Notes: generated by a model from the sequence alone, not told the origin. A DNA stretch of 64,000 nt from Williamsia deligens (GCF_024171765.1 NZ_JAMTCI010000001.1:682001-746000), one strand, 5' to 3'. Shown: positions 17,561 through 27,615, counted from the first letter of the stretch. Translations and numbers: made by a program.

Positions 17561-17574
17561 TAGAACACGTTCTA
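17561..17574. promoter_or_regulatory. KstR box upstream of the DapB-like dehydrogenase
   Basis: TAGAACACGTTCTA is a perfect 14-base palindrome matching the published KstR consensus TnnAACnnGTTnnA. It lies 39-52 bases before the start of the gene at 16443-17522. KstR is the TetR-family repressor of upper cholesterol degradation in mycobacteria and rhodococci. Two related boxes occur at 63743 and 63837 in this same window. Confidence 0.75.
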
Positions 17575-17626
17575 GTTCCGGCGTGTCCGAATCAGCGAGG
17601 CGGCACGCAGGCCATCGGTGCGCCGG

Positions 17627-18308
17627 TCAGGCCGACCGCAACCACCGTGTGGTCGCCGGGAGCACGAGGAGGATGACGGTGACGATCGGGAAGATCAGCC
17701 CCATGGTCGCCCCGATCCCGGAGCCCACCGCGAGTTCGACGCCACTGCTGGAGTTCGCGACCGCCGCCACGACGATGACCCCCGCGATCCCGACGAGCAC
17801 CGACAGCCCGCACCCGACGAGGACCAGCGTCCGGCCGAGGATGCGTCGACGGAGCAGGAAGACGCCTCCCGCGACGAGCACGACGGCGCGCGCGAGGTTC
17901 CCGATCAGCTCCACCGCGGCGTATCCGGCGGGGTACGGCGTGCGACGAGGTCGTGCTGAGCACCGCGATGTCGCCGATGACCCCGAACAGGCCCGCCACC
18001 GCCCCGAGGAACGCGAGCACCGCAGCGATCACGGCAGTGGCCGAGGTCGGTGGCGACGAGAAGGTGACACCTCCACCGGGGTGCTGCGGATACCCCGGCA
18101 CGCCATGACCCTGCGGAGCGCCGTAGCCGGGCGGCGGTGGGTAGCCCTGCGGGGGTCCGTAACCGGTCGGCGGTCCGTAGCCCTGCGGGGGTCCGTAGCC
18201 CTGCGGGGGTCCGTAACCCTGCGGCGATCCGTAGCCGGGAGGCGGTCCGTACGACGGGGGCTGTCCCCCTCCGCGGTTCGGATGGTCCCCGTGGTCCGGA
18301 CCGGTCAT
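17627..18308 (-). pseudogene. Pro-Gly-Tyr-repeat membrane protein, frameshifted
   Basis: The N-terminal half, from ATG 18308, is a soluble low-complexity domain of repeated GYGPPQ-type units (residues about 15-60), then a membrane segment ([20 protein letters not shown] near residue 80). After VLSTTSS the frame degenerates into Arg-rich text. A second frame, entered near 17939-17945, carries [15 protein letters not shown] and then three hydrophobic segments ending [11 protein letters not shown] at 17627. Removing one base would restore a protein of about 226 residues with four membrane helices. Such Pro/Gly/Tyr-rich N-termini are common in actinobacterial membrane proteins of unknown function. 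This is either an inactivated gene or a sequence error. Confidence 0.7.
18116..18257 (-). repeat. In-gene 18-base tandem repeats encoding GYGPPQ units
   Basis: Near-perfect copies of an 18-base unit (GGTCCGTAGCCCTGCGGG on the + strand, with small changes such as the GTCGGC variant) encode Pro-Gln-Gly-Tyr-Gly-Pro units in the Pro-Gly-Tyr membrane protein. At least four adjacent copies are present between 18157 and 18231, with degenerate ones on both sides. The period is a multiple of three, so copy-number change keeps the frame. Confidence 0.85.
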
Positions 18309-18354
18309 CGCTGCCTCCCTGAGCCGTGTGGTCACAACCGCACGATGGTACGAC

Positions 18355-20640
18355 TCAGCCGAACAGCGCCGGCAACGTGGCCTCGTGGGTCTCGCGCAAC
18401 TCCTGCAACGACACCGAGAAGTGGTCCTGGATCTCGACGGAGTCCATCGCCTGATCGGCGACGCCGACGCGGTCCCACGGCAGCTGTCGTGCGTCGAGCA
18501 TGGCCGTGAACCGTGTCTCCTCGGATCGCGGGACGGCGACCAGCACGCGACCGGCGGACTCGGAGAACAGGTACACGAACGGGTCGGCGCCCTCGGGCAG
18601 CACGATGCGCGCGCCGGACTCGCCGGCGAGCGCGGCTTCGACGATCGTCTGCGCGAGTCCACCCTCGGAGAGGTCGTGCGCGGCCGAGATCAGTCCGTCG
18701 CGCGATGCGGCGGTGAGGATCTCGGAGATGAGGCGCTCGCGGTCGAGGTCGACCGCGGGCGGGACGCCGCCGAGGTGGTCGTGGACGACCTGCGCCCAGA
18801 TGGACCCGTCGAACTCGTCGCGGGTCTCCCCCAGGAGGATCAGCGTCTCGCCGGGCTCGGCGCCGAAACCGGTGGGGATGCGGCGGTGGACGTCGTCGAT
18901 GACACCCAGGACGCCGACCACCGGGGTCGGGAGGATGGGCGTCGAGCCGGTCTGGTTGTAGAAGCTGACGTTGCCGCCGGTGACCGGGATGCCGAGATGC
19001 GCGCAGCCGTCGGCCAGTCCACGCACGGCCTGGGAGAACTGCCACATCACGGCCGGGTCCTCCGGCGACCCGAAGTTCAGGCAGTTCGTCACCGCGGTCG
19101 GGGACGCGCCGGTGACGGCGACGTTGCGGTAGGCCTCCGCCAGGGCGAGCTGGGCGCCCCGGTAGGGATCGAGGTAGGTGTACCGACCGGAGGCGTCGGT
19201 CGCCAGAGCGATTCCACGACCGGACGATTCGTCGATGCGGAGGACACCGGAGTCGGCGTACTCGGCGAGGACGGTGTTGCCGCGGACGTAGCGGTCGTAC
19301 TGCTCGGTGATGAACTTGCGGCTGCACAGTGCCGGTGAGGCGATCATGCGCAGCAGCGTCTCCCGCAGCTCGTCCGAGGTCGACGGGCGTGCGAGACCGG
19401 CCGTCGTCGACGCGACCACCTCGTCCTGCCAGGCAGGACGCTCCACGGGACGCTGGTAGACGGGGCCCTCGTGGGCGACGGTCCGGGGCGGCACGTCGAC
19501 GACGGTCTCACCGTGCCAGGTGATCTCGAGCCGGTCGCCGTCGGTGACCTCGCCGATGTCGGTGGCCAGGACGTCCCACTTGTGGCAGACGTCCATGAAC
19601 GCGTCGACGTTCTCCGGGCTGACGACCGCACACATGCGTTCCTGGGACTCGCTCGAGAGCACCTCGGCGGGTGTCATACCCACGGCGCGCATCGGCACCT
19701 TCTCGAGGTCGACGTGCATCCCGCCGTCACCCGCGGCGGCGAGTTCCGATGTGGCGCAGGCGAGACCGGCGCCGCCGAGATCCTGGATGCCGATCACCAG
19801 ACCCGCGTGGTACAGCTCGAGGCAGCACTCGATGAGCACCTTCTCGGTGAACGGGTCGCCCACCTGTACCGACGGCAGCTTCTTGCGGTTCGGCCCCGCT
19901 TCCCCGGAGTCGTCGAACGTCTCCGACGCCAGGACCGACACGCCACCGATGCCGTCGAGGCCGGTCCGCGCGCCGAACAGGATGATCTTGTTGCCCGCAC
20001 CCGAGGCGAACGCCAGGTGCAGGTCCTCGGTGCGGAGGACGCCCGCGCACAGCGCGTTCACGAGTGGGTTGCCGGCGTAGCTGGGGTCGAAGACGGTCTC
20101 GCCACCGACGTTGGGCAGGCCGAGGGAGTTGCCGTAGCCACCCACACCGCGCACCACACCGTCGACCACGCGACGGGTGTCGGGGGCATCGGCGGCGCCG
20201 AACCGCAATTGGTCCATGACCGCGATCGGACGCGCACCCATCGCCATGATGTCGCGGACGATGCCGCCGACGCCGGTCGCGGCGCCCTGATACGGCTCGA
20301 CGTAGGACGGGTGGTTGTGCGACTCGACCTTGAACGTGACGGCCCACCCGTCACCGATGTCGACGACGCCGGCGTTCTCGCCGATCCCGGCGAGCATCGA
20401 CGACCGCATCTCCTCGGTGGTCGTCTCGCCGAAGTAGCGCAGGTGCACCTTCGACGACTTGTAGCTGCAGTGCTCGGACCACATCACCGAGTACATCGCC
20501 AGCTCGGCGTCGGTGGGGCGCCGGCCGAGGATCTCGCGGATACGCGCGTACTCGTCGTCCTTCAACCCGAGCTCGCGGTACGGCTGCGGGGTGTCGGGGG
20601 TGTCGGTTGCGTGGGTGACGGTATCGACCTGTGCGCTCAC
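18355..20640 (-). CDS. purL: Phosphoribosylformylglycinamidine synthase, large subunit
   Basis: A 761-residue FGAM synthase subunit of the short PurL type, which makes formylglycinamidine ribonucleotide in purine synthesis together with PurQ and PurS (not in this window). Signatures are [20 protein letters not shown] near residue 52, [20 protein letters not shown] near 110, and [11 protein letters not shown] in the second half. No glutaminase domain is fused. I chose GTG 20640 because a TACGAT -10 element sits six bases upstream, fitting a leaderless transcript. An in-frame GTG at 20685 would add 15 residues that look unrelated to the family. It is divergent from eccA. Confidence 0.97.
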   Translation of the reverse strand: MSAQVDTVTHATDTPDTPQPYRELGLKDDEYARIREILGRRPTDAELAMYSVMWSEHCSYKSSKVHLRYFGETTTEEMRSSMLAGIGENAGVVDIGDGWAVTFKVESHNHPSYVEPYQGAATGVGGIVRDIMAMGARPIAVMDQLRFGAADAPDTRRVVDGVVRGVGGYGNSLGLPNVGGETVFDPSYAGNPLVNALCAGVLRTEDLHLAFASGAGNKIILFGARTGLDGIGGVSVLASETFDDSGEAGPNRKKLPSVQVGDPFTEKVLIECCLELYHAGLVIGIQDLGGAGLACATSELAAAGDGGMHVDLEKVPMRAVGMTPAEVLSSESQERMCAVVSPENVDAFMDVCHKWDVLATDIGEVTDGDRLEITWHGETVVDVPPRTVAHEGPVYQRPVERPAWQDEVVASTTAGLARPSTSDELRETLLRMIASPALCSRKFITEQYDRYVRGNTVLAEYADSGVLRIDESSGRGIALATDASGRYTYLDPYRGAQLALAEAYRNVAVTGASPTAVTNCLNFGSPEDPAVMWQFSQAVRGLADGCAHLGIPVTGGNVSFYNQTGSTPILPTPVVGVLGVIDDVHRRIPTGFGAEPGETLILLGETRDEFDGSIWAQVVHDHLGGVPPAVDLDRERLISEILTAASRDGLISAAHDLSEGGLAQTIVEAALAGESGARIVLPEGADPFVYLFSESAGRVLVAVPRSEETRFTAMLDARQLPWDRVGVADQAMDSVEIQDHFSVSLQELRETHEATLPALFG

Positions 20641-20646
20641 CGCGCC

Positions 20647-20652
20647 ATCGTA
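20647..20652 (-). promoter_or_regulatory. Probable -10 element of leaderless purL
   Basis: Read on the minus strand the hexamer is TACGAT (TAnnnT form), with six bases between it and GTG 20640. This is the usual spacing from -10 box to transcription start in actinobacteria, so the mRNA would begin at the start codon. Confidence 0.5.
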
Positions 20653-20755
20653 TTCGGTGTCGCCGATCACGTCGTGGCCGGTCACCGGCGGCCGGAGCGG
20701 CGTTGACTAGGGTGGGCGCGAGCATTCGTGTGTTTGTGCAGCGAGGGGGCGCACC

Positions 20756-22549
20756 GTGGGTGACATCCGGCAGGCGCGGCGGTTGTTCGACTTCGGGATC
20801 CTGTCTCTCGGACTCCCCGTCGACGGCCAGGAGGCCCCGCGGGATCCGGCGCAGGCAGCACTCGCCTTCCAGCGCGCATCCGAGTTCGCCCCGGAGATGG
20901 CCGACGCCTGGTTGGGCCGCATGGCCTGCGGTGACGACGCGTCGCACAACCTGCTGAACCTCTACCGCACACGCGGGTCGCTGCATGCCGAACTGCGCCG
21001 ACTCGGGCTGCCACCCGGGACGCTGGTCGGTCGCTTCGCCACCGGCCTCTACATCGACTACCCGATCACCTCGACCACCGACGTGATCGCCGCATACGCG
21101 GCGTCGCTCGTCACCGGGCTCGATCACACCGGCGCCGAGGAGGTGCTCGCCGAGATCCCCGCCCACGAGGCGACACCGATCGTGACCTACATCCGCGCGA
21201 TGCTGCACTTCACCACGCAGCGCTGGCCCGACGTCCTGTCGGTGCTCTCGAGCGCGGCGGCGGGGTGGACCGACGAGTACATGGTGGCCGGCGCGAACGT
21301 GATGATCGGCTCGGCCTGCGCGCAGCTCGGCATGTTCACCGAGGCCAACCGACGCCTCGAGGAGGCGGAGTCCGGCCCGATACCCGCGGCGGCGACGGCA
21401 GCGATGTTCACCCACGGCCTGGTGTTGCGGGAGGAGGGCCACGAGGAGAAGGCGCGCGCCCTGTTCGAGCAGGTCTACTCGCGTGATCCGGGCTTCGCGG
21501 CCAACGCCGAGGCGCTGCGCGATCCGCGGTACCGGCTCGTCGTCGTCGATCCCGAGCGCATCGCCCGACGCACCGACAAGTGGGACCCGGCGTCGGTGCC
21601 GGAGGAGACGATCGGTGTCGACCTGTCCGCGACCGGCAACGACCGCCTCACCGAGGCCAAGGCGGAACTCGAGCGACAGGTCGGCCTCGGCTCGGTGAAG
21701 ACCCAGGTCGCGAAGCTCTCGTCGGCGGTGGCACTGGCCAAGGTCCGCGCCGACAAGGGGCTCGCGAGCCAGTCCCGCAGCCTGCACCTCGCCTTCACCG
21801 GCCCTCCCGGCACCGGCAAGACGACGATCGCCCGCATCATCGCCAAGACGTACTGCGGTCTGGGACTGCTCAAGTCCGACTCGATCGTCGAGGCGAGCCG
21901 ACGCGACATGGTCGGCGAACACCTCGGCAGCACCGCGCCCAAGACGTCGGCGCTCATCGACCGCGCGCTCGACGGGGTGCTCTTCATCGACGAGGCCTAC
22001 ACGCTCATCCAGACCGGGCTGTCGGGCGGTGACGCGTTCGGACGCGAGGCCGTCGACACGCTGCTGGCGCGGATGGAGGACAACCGCGACCGCCTCGTCG
22101 TGATCATCGCCGGATACGACGGCGAGATCGACCGACTGCTCTCTGCCAACGACGGCCTGGCGTCCCGCTTCGCCCGGCGCATCCGCTTCGAGTCCTACCG
22201 ACCGAACGAACTCGCGGAGATCGCCGAGGTCATCGCCAGGGCTCGCGACTCGCAGCTGCCCGCGTCGTCGGTGCGGGTGATCCAGGAGGCGTGCATGCCG
22301 CTCTACTCCTCGATGGTCACCGACCAGAGCGGCAACCAGGTCCGTCTCATCGACCTCGCCGGCAACGGTCGCTTCATCCGCAACGTGATCGAGTCCGCGG
22401 AGGAGGAGCGCGAGTTCCGCCTGAGCTCGGGCGAGATCGACATCGCCGACCTCGACGCCGACGCCCTCATGCGCATCGAACCGTCCGACGTGCAGACCGC
22501 GATCGACCAGATCCTGACGTCGATGAACCTGAACACCCGCATGCGCTGA
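20756..22549 (+). CDS. eccA: EccA-type AAA+ ATPase of type VII secretion
   Basis: A 597-residue cytosolic protein with an N-terminal TPR-like helical domain (residues about 1-270) and a C-terminal CbbX-type AAA+ ATPase. Walker A is TGPPGTGKTTI near residue 350, Walker B VLFIDEAYTL near 408, and sensor-type LVVIIAGYDGEIDRLL near 450, followed by SRFARRIRF. This domain order is that of EccA, thought to release ESX substrates from their chaperones. GTG 20756 follows GAGGGGG. It is unusual in lying next to purL, about 7 kb before the eccC gene, rather than inside the ESX cluster. It could serve the local system or another ESX system in the genome. Confidence 0.93.
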   Translation: MGDIRQARRLFDFGILSLGLPVDGQEAPRDPAQAALAFQRASEFAPEMADAWLGRMACGDDASHNLLNLYRTRGSLHAELRRLGLPPGTLVGRFATGLYIDYPITSTTDVIAAYAASLVTGLDHTGAEEVLAEIPAHEATPIVTYIRAMLHFTTQRWPDVLSVLSSAAAGWTDEYMVAGANVMIGSACAQLGMFTEANRRLEEAESGPIPAAATAAMFTHGLVLREEGHEEKARALFEQVYSRDPGFAANAEALRDPRYRLVVVDPERIARRTDKWDPASVPEETIGVDLSATGNDRLTEAKAELERQVGLGSVKTQVAKLSSAVALAKVRADKGLASQSRSLHLAFTGPPGTGKTTIARIIAKTYCGLGLLKSDSIVEASRRDMVGEHLGSTAPKTSALIDRALDGVLFIDEAYTLIQTGLSGGDAFGREAVDTLLARMEDNRDRLVVIIAGYDGEIDRLLSANDGLASRFARRIRFESYRPNELAEIAEVIARARDSQLPASSVRVIQEACMPLYSSMVTDQSGNQVRLIDLAGNGRFIRNVIESAEEEREFRLSSGEIDIADLDADALMRIEPSDVQTAIDQILTSMNLNTRMR

Positions 22550-22682
22550 CCTCGCACGACGTCCTCCCCCGCGAGCGGGCGAACCCCCTGCGCGTCCGTC
22601 CGGGGTCCGATATAACCGGTGTGGCGCAGCGCGAGCAGCCGAGGCGGCGTCGACGAGTTGTTGCGACCTGTCGGGGAGGGCC

Positions 22683-25600
22683 ATGCAGTATCGACTGCTC
22701 GGGCCCCTGGCGGTGACCCGGGACGGTGTCCCCTGCGATCTCGGGTCGCCCAAGCAACGCACGGTCCTCGCACTGTTGCTGCTCGACCCGGGAAGGGTCG
22801 TGTCCACCGACCGCCTCTGCGAGGCACTGTGGGGTGAGCGTCGGCCCGCCAACGCGATGTCGAGCCTGCACGCGTACATCTCGAACCTGCGGCGCATCCT
22901 GCGGGACGACGCGAGCGGGACGTCGCCCATCGTCCGACAACCGCCGGGATATCTCATCGACGTCCCCGCCGACGCCGTCGACGTGGCCGAGTTCCGCGCC
23001 CGCGCGGCGACCACGCGCGCGATGGTCGACGACCAGCGCTGGGCAGACGTGCTGGCGGAGTCGGAGCTGGCGTCGACGCTGCGGCAGGGCCCCCTCCTGG
23101 CCGACCTCGCCGACGCCGAGTGGGTCGCGCCGCACGCTGCCGCACTGGCCGACATCGACACCGAGATGCGGGAGCACCGCGTCGCGGCCCTGCTCGCCAC
23201 CGAGCACCTGACCCCCGCGATCGAGGAGTCGACGGTCCTGCGGGAACAGAACCCGTTGCGCGACAGCTCGTGGTGGCTGTCGGCGGTCGCGCTGTACCGC
23301 GCCGGGCGCGCACCCGAGGCGCTCGGTGTCCTGCGCGAGCATGCCCGCCACCTCGACGCCGAACTCGGTCTGGAACCGGGCCCGGAACTGCGCGCGGTGG
23401 AGGTGTCGATCCTCAACCACGACCCGGAACTCGCGGCGTGGCCCCGCCGACCGGGATGGACCGGAGCGCAGAAGGCGCCCACCCCTGCGACCACCCGCGC
23501 CGAAGTGGCCCCCGCTCCGGCTGCGTCCCCGACATCCCTGGTCGGCAGGCGTCGCGAGGTCGACGTCATCGACCGACTCGTCGTCGACACCGTCGCGGGG
23601 ACGACACGCTGGCTGACGCTCGCCGGTCCACCCGGGATCGGCAAGACCCGACTGGCCCAGCACGCGGGCACGGTCGCGGGCGCACACGGAGGCCCCGTCG
23701 TGTGGGCCCGTAACCCCGAGGAGACCGCGCCGGCGTGGTGGACCCTGCGGCAGGTGGTGCGCGGTCTCGATGGCGTCGTCGAGGTGCCCGACGGCGTCGA
23801 CGCCGACACCGCGCGGTTCGCCATCTACGAGAGCGTGCAGGCCCTGGTGACCGCGGCGACCGCGTCCCGGCCGGTGACGATCGTGGTCGACGACGTGCAA
23901 TGGGCCGACCCGGCGTCGCTGGGCTGCCTGACCTTCCTCACCGGCGCGCTCGTGGGGGTACCCGTGCTCGTCGTCCTCACGATCCGCGACGGCGACCACA
24001 CCCCGGCGGTGTCCCGACTGCTCGCCGCCACCGCTCGGGACACCGGCAACCGCCACCTCGCGGTGCCCCCACTCAGCCCGTCGGAGGTCGCGGCGCTGGC
24101 CGATCAGGTCGCCGAGGACTCCCTCACCGACCGCGAACGCAGCGATCTCGTCGACCGCACCGGCGGCAACCCGCTGTTCGTCTCCGAGTACGCGCGACTG
24201 TCCCACGACGAGCGGGCCGGCGGCGACATCCCGGCCGCGGTGCGGTCGGTGCTGGACCGTCGCCTCGCATCGCTGCCGGAGGAGGTGGTGGAGGTCCTGC
24301 GCGTGGCGGCGGTCGTCGGCGACGCGATCGACCTGCGTGTCCTGACGGCGGTGTGTCGCCTGCCCGCCGCGGACATCGCCGACCTCCTCGACCGTGCCGC
24401 CGACCACCGCATCATCACCGCGGCCGGTGACACCGACGGATACGTCTTCGCCCACGGACTCCTGCGGCAGGAGGTGCTGGCGACCATGCGGTCGTCAGCC
24501 CGGGGGCGCACACATGCCCGCGTGGCGGACCACCTCGCCACCCTCCGGCCGACCGGCGACGTGCTCGGCCGCCGCGCGCATCACCTCGTGGCCGCAGGCC
24601 CGCTGGTCGACCCCCTCGACGTCGTCGCCGCATGCTCCGCGGCCGCCGACGACGCGGCCGCCCGCTGGAGTTCCGAGGTCGCCGCGGGATGGTGGCGCGC
24701 CGCCATCGACGCCTACGACCACGTCGAGGCCCACCGGCAGGTCGCATCCGTCCGCGACGATCTCACGATCTCGTTGCTGCAGGCCGAATCCCGCGCCGGC
24801 CGCGGCCAGACCGTCCTCGACACCGCACGCGCCCAGATGGTGGAGGCCATGGACGCCGGACGGGTGGCGACCACCGGCAGGCTCGCCGGGGCACTGCTGC
24901 GCTCGAGCGGTGGGTGGCCGTGGCAAGCCCCCAGCGCCGACCCGGGCCCACTCCTGGACGTCCTGGAGCGCGCCCGCGCCTTCACCGCCGACGACCCCGA
25001 GGCGCACACCTCCGTGCTCGCGGCCCTCGCCGTCGGCCACTGCTACAACCCCGACTCGACGGTCCCGGCCGAATGCCTCACCATCGCCGCCGATCTCGCC
25101 GCCGCATCCGACAACGACGACATGACCGCCCACGCCCTGCTGGGATACCTGCTCACCTATTCCGGTGTCGCACCGCACAGCCGCGACAGCCTGGACCGCG
25201 TGGACCGTCTGCTGTCCCTGGGTCACGCCCAGTCCCGCGTGGACACGGTGATCGGTCACTCCGTCGCGACGATGGCCGCGATGGGTCTGGGCGATGTCGC
25301 GCTCGCCGAGCACCACCTGGCCCTCGGCATCGCGGGAAGCGAGGAGCTGCGCCTGCCCGTCGTCCGTGCGCAGCTGCGCTGGATGGAGTCGACGATCGCG
25401 CTGTGGCACGGCGATCTGGCCGGGGCGCGCCGGCAGTACCAGATCGCCCGCGAGGTGCACGAGCAGACCGAGCTGTACGTGGCGGGCAGCGGGATGATCG
25501 CCCTGATGACCTACGCCTGGGAGCGGGGATCGTTGGCGGAGTTGGGTTTCGCCGCCGACGACCCGCTGCGGTGGATGCAGTCCGTCGTCGACGAAGGCGG

Positions 25601-26111
25601 CGACAACGGCATGGTCGGCGTGGTGGTGGCGGGCACGGCCGCCGTCGCCGGTGCCCGGGGGGACCGCACGGTGGTCGAGACGATGCTGTCGCGCTGGTGG
25701 GCCAACCGCGGCGCGCACGTGTGGACCACGTTGGGCACGGCGACGCTGCTCGCCCACGTCGCGGTCGACCTCCAACTCGCCGACCACCACGACCGGTTCA
25801 TCGCCGACCTCGCGCCGTGGTCGGATCGCGTCGCGATCGTCGGTCAGGTGGGCTGCGTCGGACCGGTCGCGATGGCCCTGGCCCGGCTGTACGCCGCCAC
25901 CGGACGGGTCGACGAGGCGCGGGCACATGCACTCGAGGCGCTGCGTCTCGGCGAGCGCACCGACGGTCTGCCGACCGTGCTGCGGGCCCGCCTCTGCCTC
26001 GCCCAGCTCGATCCCCCGTCGGCACGACGCGACGCCGAGCTGGCCGACATCCACGACCGTGCGCGCGCTCTGGACATGCTCGGCGTCGCCGAGGCGGTCG
26101 GCACCGGCTAG
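22683..26111 (+). CDS. Large SARP/AfsR-type ATPase transcriptional regulator
   Basis: A 1142-residue protein. Residues about 1-95 form an OmpR-like winged helix (YRLLGPLAVTRDGVPCDLG, then LCEALWGERRPANAMSSLHA). Residues about 100-240 form a bacterial transcriptional activation (BTAD) domain (LGLEPGPELRAVEVSIL). An AAA/NB-ARC-like ATPase follows, with Walker A GPPGIGKTRLAQ near 317 and Walker B IVVDDVQWADP near 402. The last 500 residues are helical repeats. This layout is typical of pathway regulators of specialised metabolism. A preceding TATAAC at 22613 and ribosome site GGGGAGGG support ATG 22683. The oxidoreductase genes that follow on the same strand may be its targets (inference). Confidence 0.92.
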   Translation: MQYRLLGPLAVTRDGVPCDLGSPKQRTVLALLLLDPGRVVSTDRLCEALWGERRPANAMSSLHAYISNLRRILRDDASGTSPIVRQPPGYLIDVPADAVDVAEFRARAATTRAMVDDQRWADVLAESELASTLRQGPLLADLADAEWVAPHAAALADIDTEMREHRVAALLATEHLTPAIEESTVLREQNPLRDSSWWLSAVALYRAGRAPEALGVLREHARHLDAELGLEPGPELRAVEVSILNHDPELAAWPRRPGWTGAQKAPTPATTRAEVAPAPAASPTSLVGRRREVDVIDRLVVDTVAGTTRWLTLAGPPGIGKTRLAQHAGTVAGAHGGPVVWARNPEETAPAWWTLRQVVRGLDGVVEVPDGVDADTARFAIYESVQALVTAATASRPVTIVVDDVQWADPASLGCLTFLTGALVGVPVLVVLTIRDGDHTPAVSRLLAATARDTGNRHLAVPPLSPSEVAALADQVAEDSLTDRERSDLVDRTGGNPLFVSEYARLSHDERAGGDIPAAVRSVLDRRLASLPEEVVEVLRVAAVVGDAIDLRVLTAVCRLPAADIADLLDRAADHRIITAAGDTDGYVFAHGLLRQEVLATMRSSARGRTHARVADHLATLRPTGDVLGRRAHHLVAAGPLVDPLDVVAACSAAADDAAARWSSEVAAGWWRAAIDAYDHVEAHRQVASVRDDLTISLLQAESRAGRGQTVLDTARAQMVEAMDAGRVATTGRLAGALLRSSGGWPWQAPSADPGPLLDVLERARAFTADDPEAHTSVLAALAVGHCYNPDSTVPAECLTIAADLAAASDNDDMTAHALLGYLLTYSGVAPHSRDSLDRVDRLLSLGHAQSRVDTVIGHSVATMAAMGLGDVALAEHHLALGIAGSEELRLPVVRAQLRWMESTIALWHGDLAGARRQYQIAREVHEQTELYVAGSGMIALMTYAWERGSLAELGFAADDPLRWMQSVVDEGGDNGMVGVVVAGTAAVAGARGDRTVVETMLSRWWANRGAHVWTTLGTATLLAHVAVDLQLADHHDRFIADLAPWSDRVAIVGQVGCVGPVAMALARLYAATGRVDEARAHALEALRLGERTDGLPTVLRARLCLAQLDPPSARRDAELADIHDRARALDMLGVAEAVGTG

Positions 26112-26217
26112 CGCCCCCACCGATCTCCAAGTTCTCTCCAAGCCGCTCGTCGCACTGTTCTCCCGAACCCGGACGACATCGTGGATCCGGGCCTGCGACA
26201 GGCGAGGAAGAGACATC

Positions 26218-27615
26218 ATGACCGCAGTACTGCCCCCCACACCCACCGCCGACGTCGAGCTCCTCGACGCCCTGCGCGCAGACGTCACCGGCACGGTCGC
26301 CGCACCCGGCGAGCCCGGCTACGAGCGCGCGATGCCGTGGAACGTCGCCGTCCCCGTCGCACCGGCCGCCGTCGTCTTCGCCGTCGGCGCGGACGACGTC
26401 GCCGCGACGATGCGGGTCGCGGCCGCGCACGGTCTGACCGTCGCCGTGGCCGCCACCGGACACGGGGCCGTCCCGATCGACGACACCTCGGTGCTGGTCC
26501 ACACCGGCGACCTCACCGAGTGCGTGGTCGACGAGGCGGGTCGCAGCGCGCGCATCGGTGCCGGCGTGCGGTGGCAGCAGGTCATCGACCTCGCCGCGCC
26601 GCATGGCCTGGCCCCGCTGGTGGGCTCGTCACCGTCCGTCGGCGTCGTCGGGTTCCTCACCGGATGCGGCATCGGCCCCTTCGTCCGCACCCACGGCCTG
26701 TCGTCGGACCACGTGCGCGCGTTCGACCTCGTCACCGGCGCCGGTGACGTCCTGCGGGTCACCCCCGACGAGCACGCGGACCTGTTCTGGGGCCTGCGCG
26801 GCGGGAAGGGGACCCTCGGGATCGTGACCGCGGTCGAGATCGACCTGCTGCCGATCGCCTCGTTCCACGGCGGCGCGCTGTACTTCGACGGCGCCGACGC
26901 CGACGCGGTCCTGCGCACCTGGCGCGACTGGAGCCTCGAACTGCCCGAGAGTGCCAACACCTCGATCGCGTTCCTGCAGTTGCCCCCGCTGCCCGACGTG
27001 CCGCCGCCGCTCGCGGGCAGGTTCACCGTCGCCGTCCGCTACACCTCGACCGCGGAGCCGACGGAGGCCGCGCGCCTCCTCGCGCCGATGCGTGCCGTCG
27101 CCGAGCCGATCATCGACATGGTCGGCGTGATGCCCTACGCGGCGATCGGTGCCGTGCACGCGGACCCGGTCGACCCCATGCCGTCGACCGAACAGCACAC
27201 GCTGCTCGCAGCCCTGCCCGACGAGGCCGTCGACGCAATGATGACCGGCGCGGGACCGCAGTCGGGGTCGCCGCAGGTCATCGTCGAGATCCGTCGTCTC
27301 GGGGGTGCGTTCGCCCGGCCCGCCGCCATCGACAGCGCGTTCTGCCAGCGGGACGCGGAGTACACGCTCATGGCCATCGGCGTCCTCGCCCCGGAGATCG
27401 CGGCGATCGTGCCCGGGCACGCCGCCGGCCTCATGGCGTCGATGCAGCCGTGGTCGACGGGTGGCCGCCTGGCGAACTTCGGTGCCTCGGGCGACCCCGA
27501 GCGCATCGCGCGGTGCTACGACGAGGACACACGTCACTGGCTGGCCGCTCTGGGCGAGCAGTACGACCCTGCGGGTGTCCTGCGCGTCGGCCAGGTTGTC
27601 CGGCACCCTCGCTGA
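26218..27615 (+). CDS. FAD-binding oxidoreductase, berberine-bridge type
   Basis: A 465-residue flavoenzyme of the PCMH/BBE oxidase group. The FAD domain shows VAVAATGHGAVPIDDTSVLV, a region that in this family holds the flavin-linking His (HG in TGHG), then GVVGFLTGCGIGPFVRTHGL near residue 143, and FWGLRGGKGTLGIVTAVEID near 190. The C-terminal BBE segment has NFGASGDPERIARCY and RLAALGEQYDP-type residues. It probably oxidises an alcohol or a complex natural product with O2; substrate unknown. It follows the SARP-type regulator by 106 bases with a good ribosome site (GAGGAAGAG). Confidence 0.88.
   Translation: MTAVLPPTPTADVELLDALRADVTGTVAAPGEPGYERAMPWNVAVPVAPAAVVFAVGADDVAATMRVAAAHGLTVAVAATGHGAVPIDDTSVLVHTGDLTECVVDEAGRSARIGAGVRWQQVIDLAAPHGLAPLVGSSPSVGVVGFLTGCGIGPFVRTHGLSSDHVRAFDLVTGAGDVLRVTPDEHADLFWGLRGGKGTLGIVTAVEIDLLPIASFHGGALYFDGADADAVLRTWRDWSLELPESANTSIAFLQLPPLPDVPPPLAGRFTVAVRYTSTAEPTEAARLLAPMRAVAEPIIDMVGVMPYAAIGAVHADPVDPMPSTEQHTLLAALPDEAVDAMMTGAGPQSGSPQVIVEIRRLGGAFARPAAIDSAFCQRDAEYTLMAIGVLAPEIAAIVPGHAAGLMASMQPWSTGGRLANFGASGDPERIARCYDEDTRHWLAALGEQYDPAGVLRVGQVVRHPR

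Noticed and set aside
18116-18257. CRISPR-like array
   Set aside because: Units are tandem, without unique spacers, multiple of three long, and encode a Gly-Tyr-Pro repeat.
20640-20685. Longer purL start at GTG 20685
   Set aside because: Adds 15 residues with no family resemblance; the TACGAT element six bases before GTG 20640 fits a leaderless start better.
20351-23824. Very long open frame of over 1100 codons on the minus strand across purL, eccA and the SARP gene
   Set aside because: It runs antisense to three well-identified genes, has no family features, and is explained by high G+C third positions with few stop codons.
22683-26111. LuxR-type regulator instead of SARP
   Set aside because: The DNA-binding domain is N-terminal and OmpR-like with a BTAD domain; no C-terminal LuxR helix-turn-helix is present.
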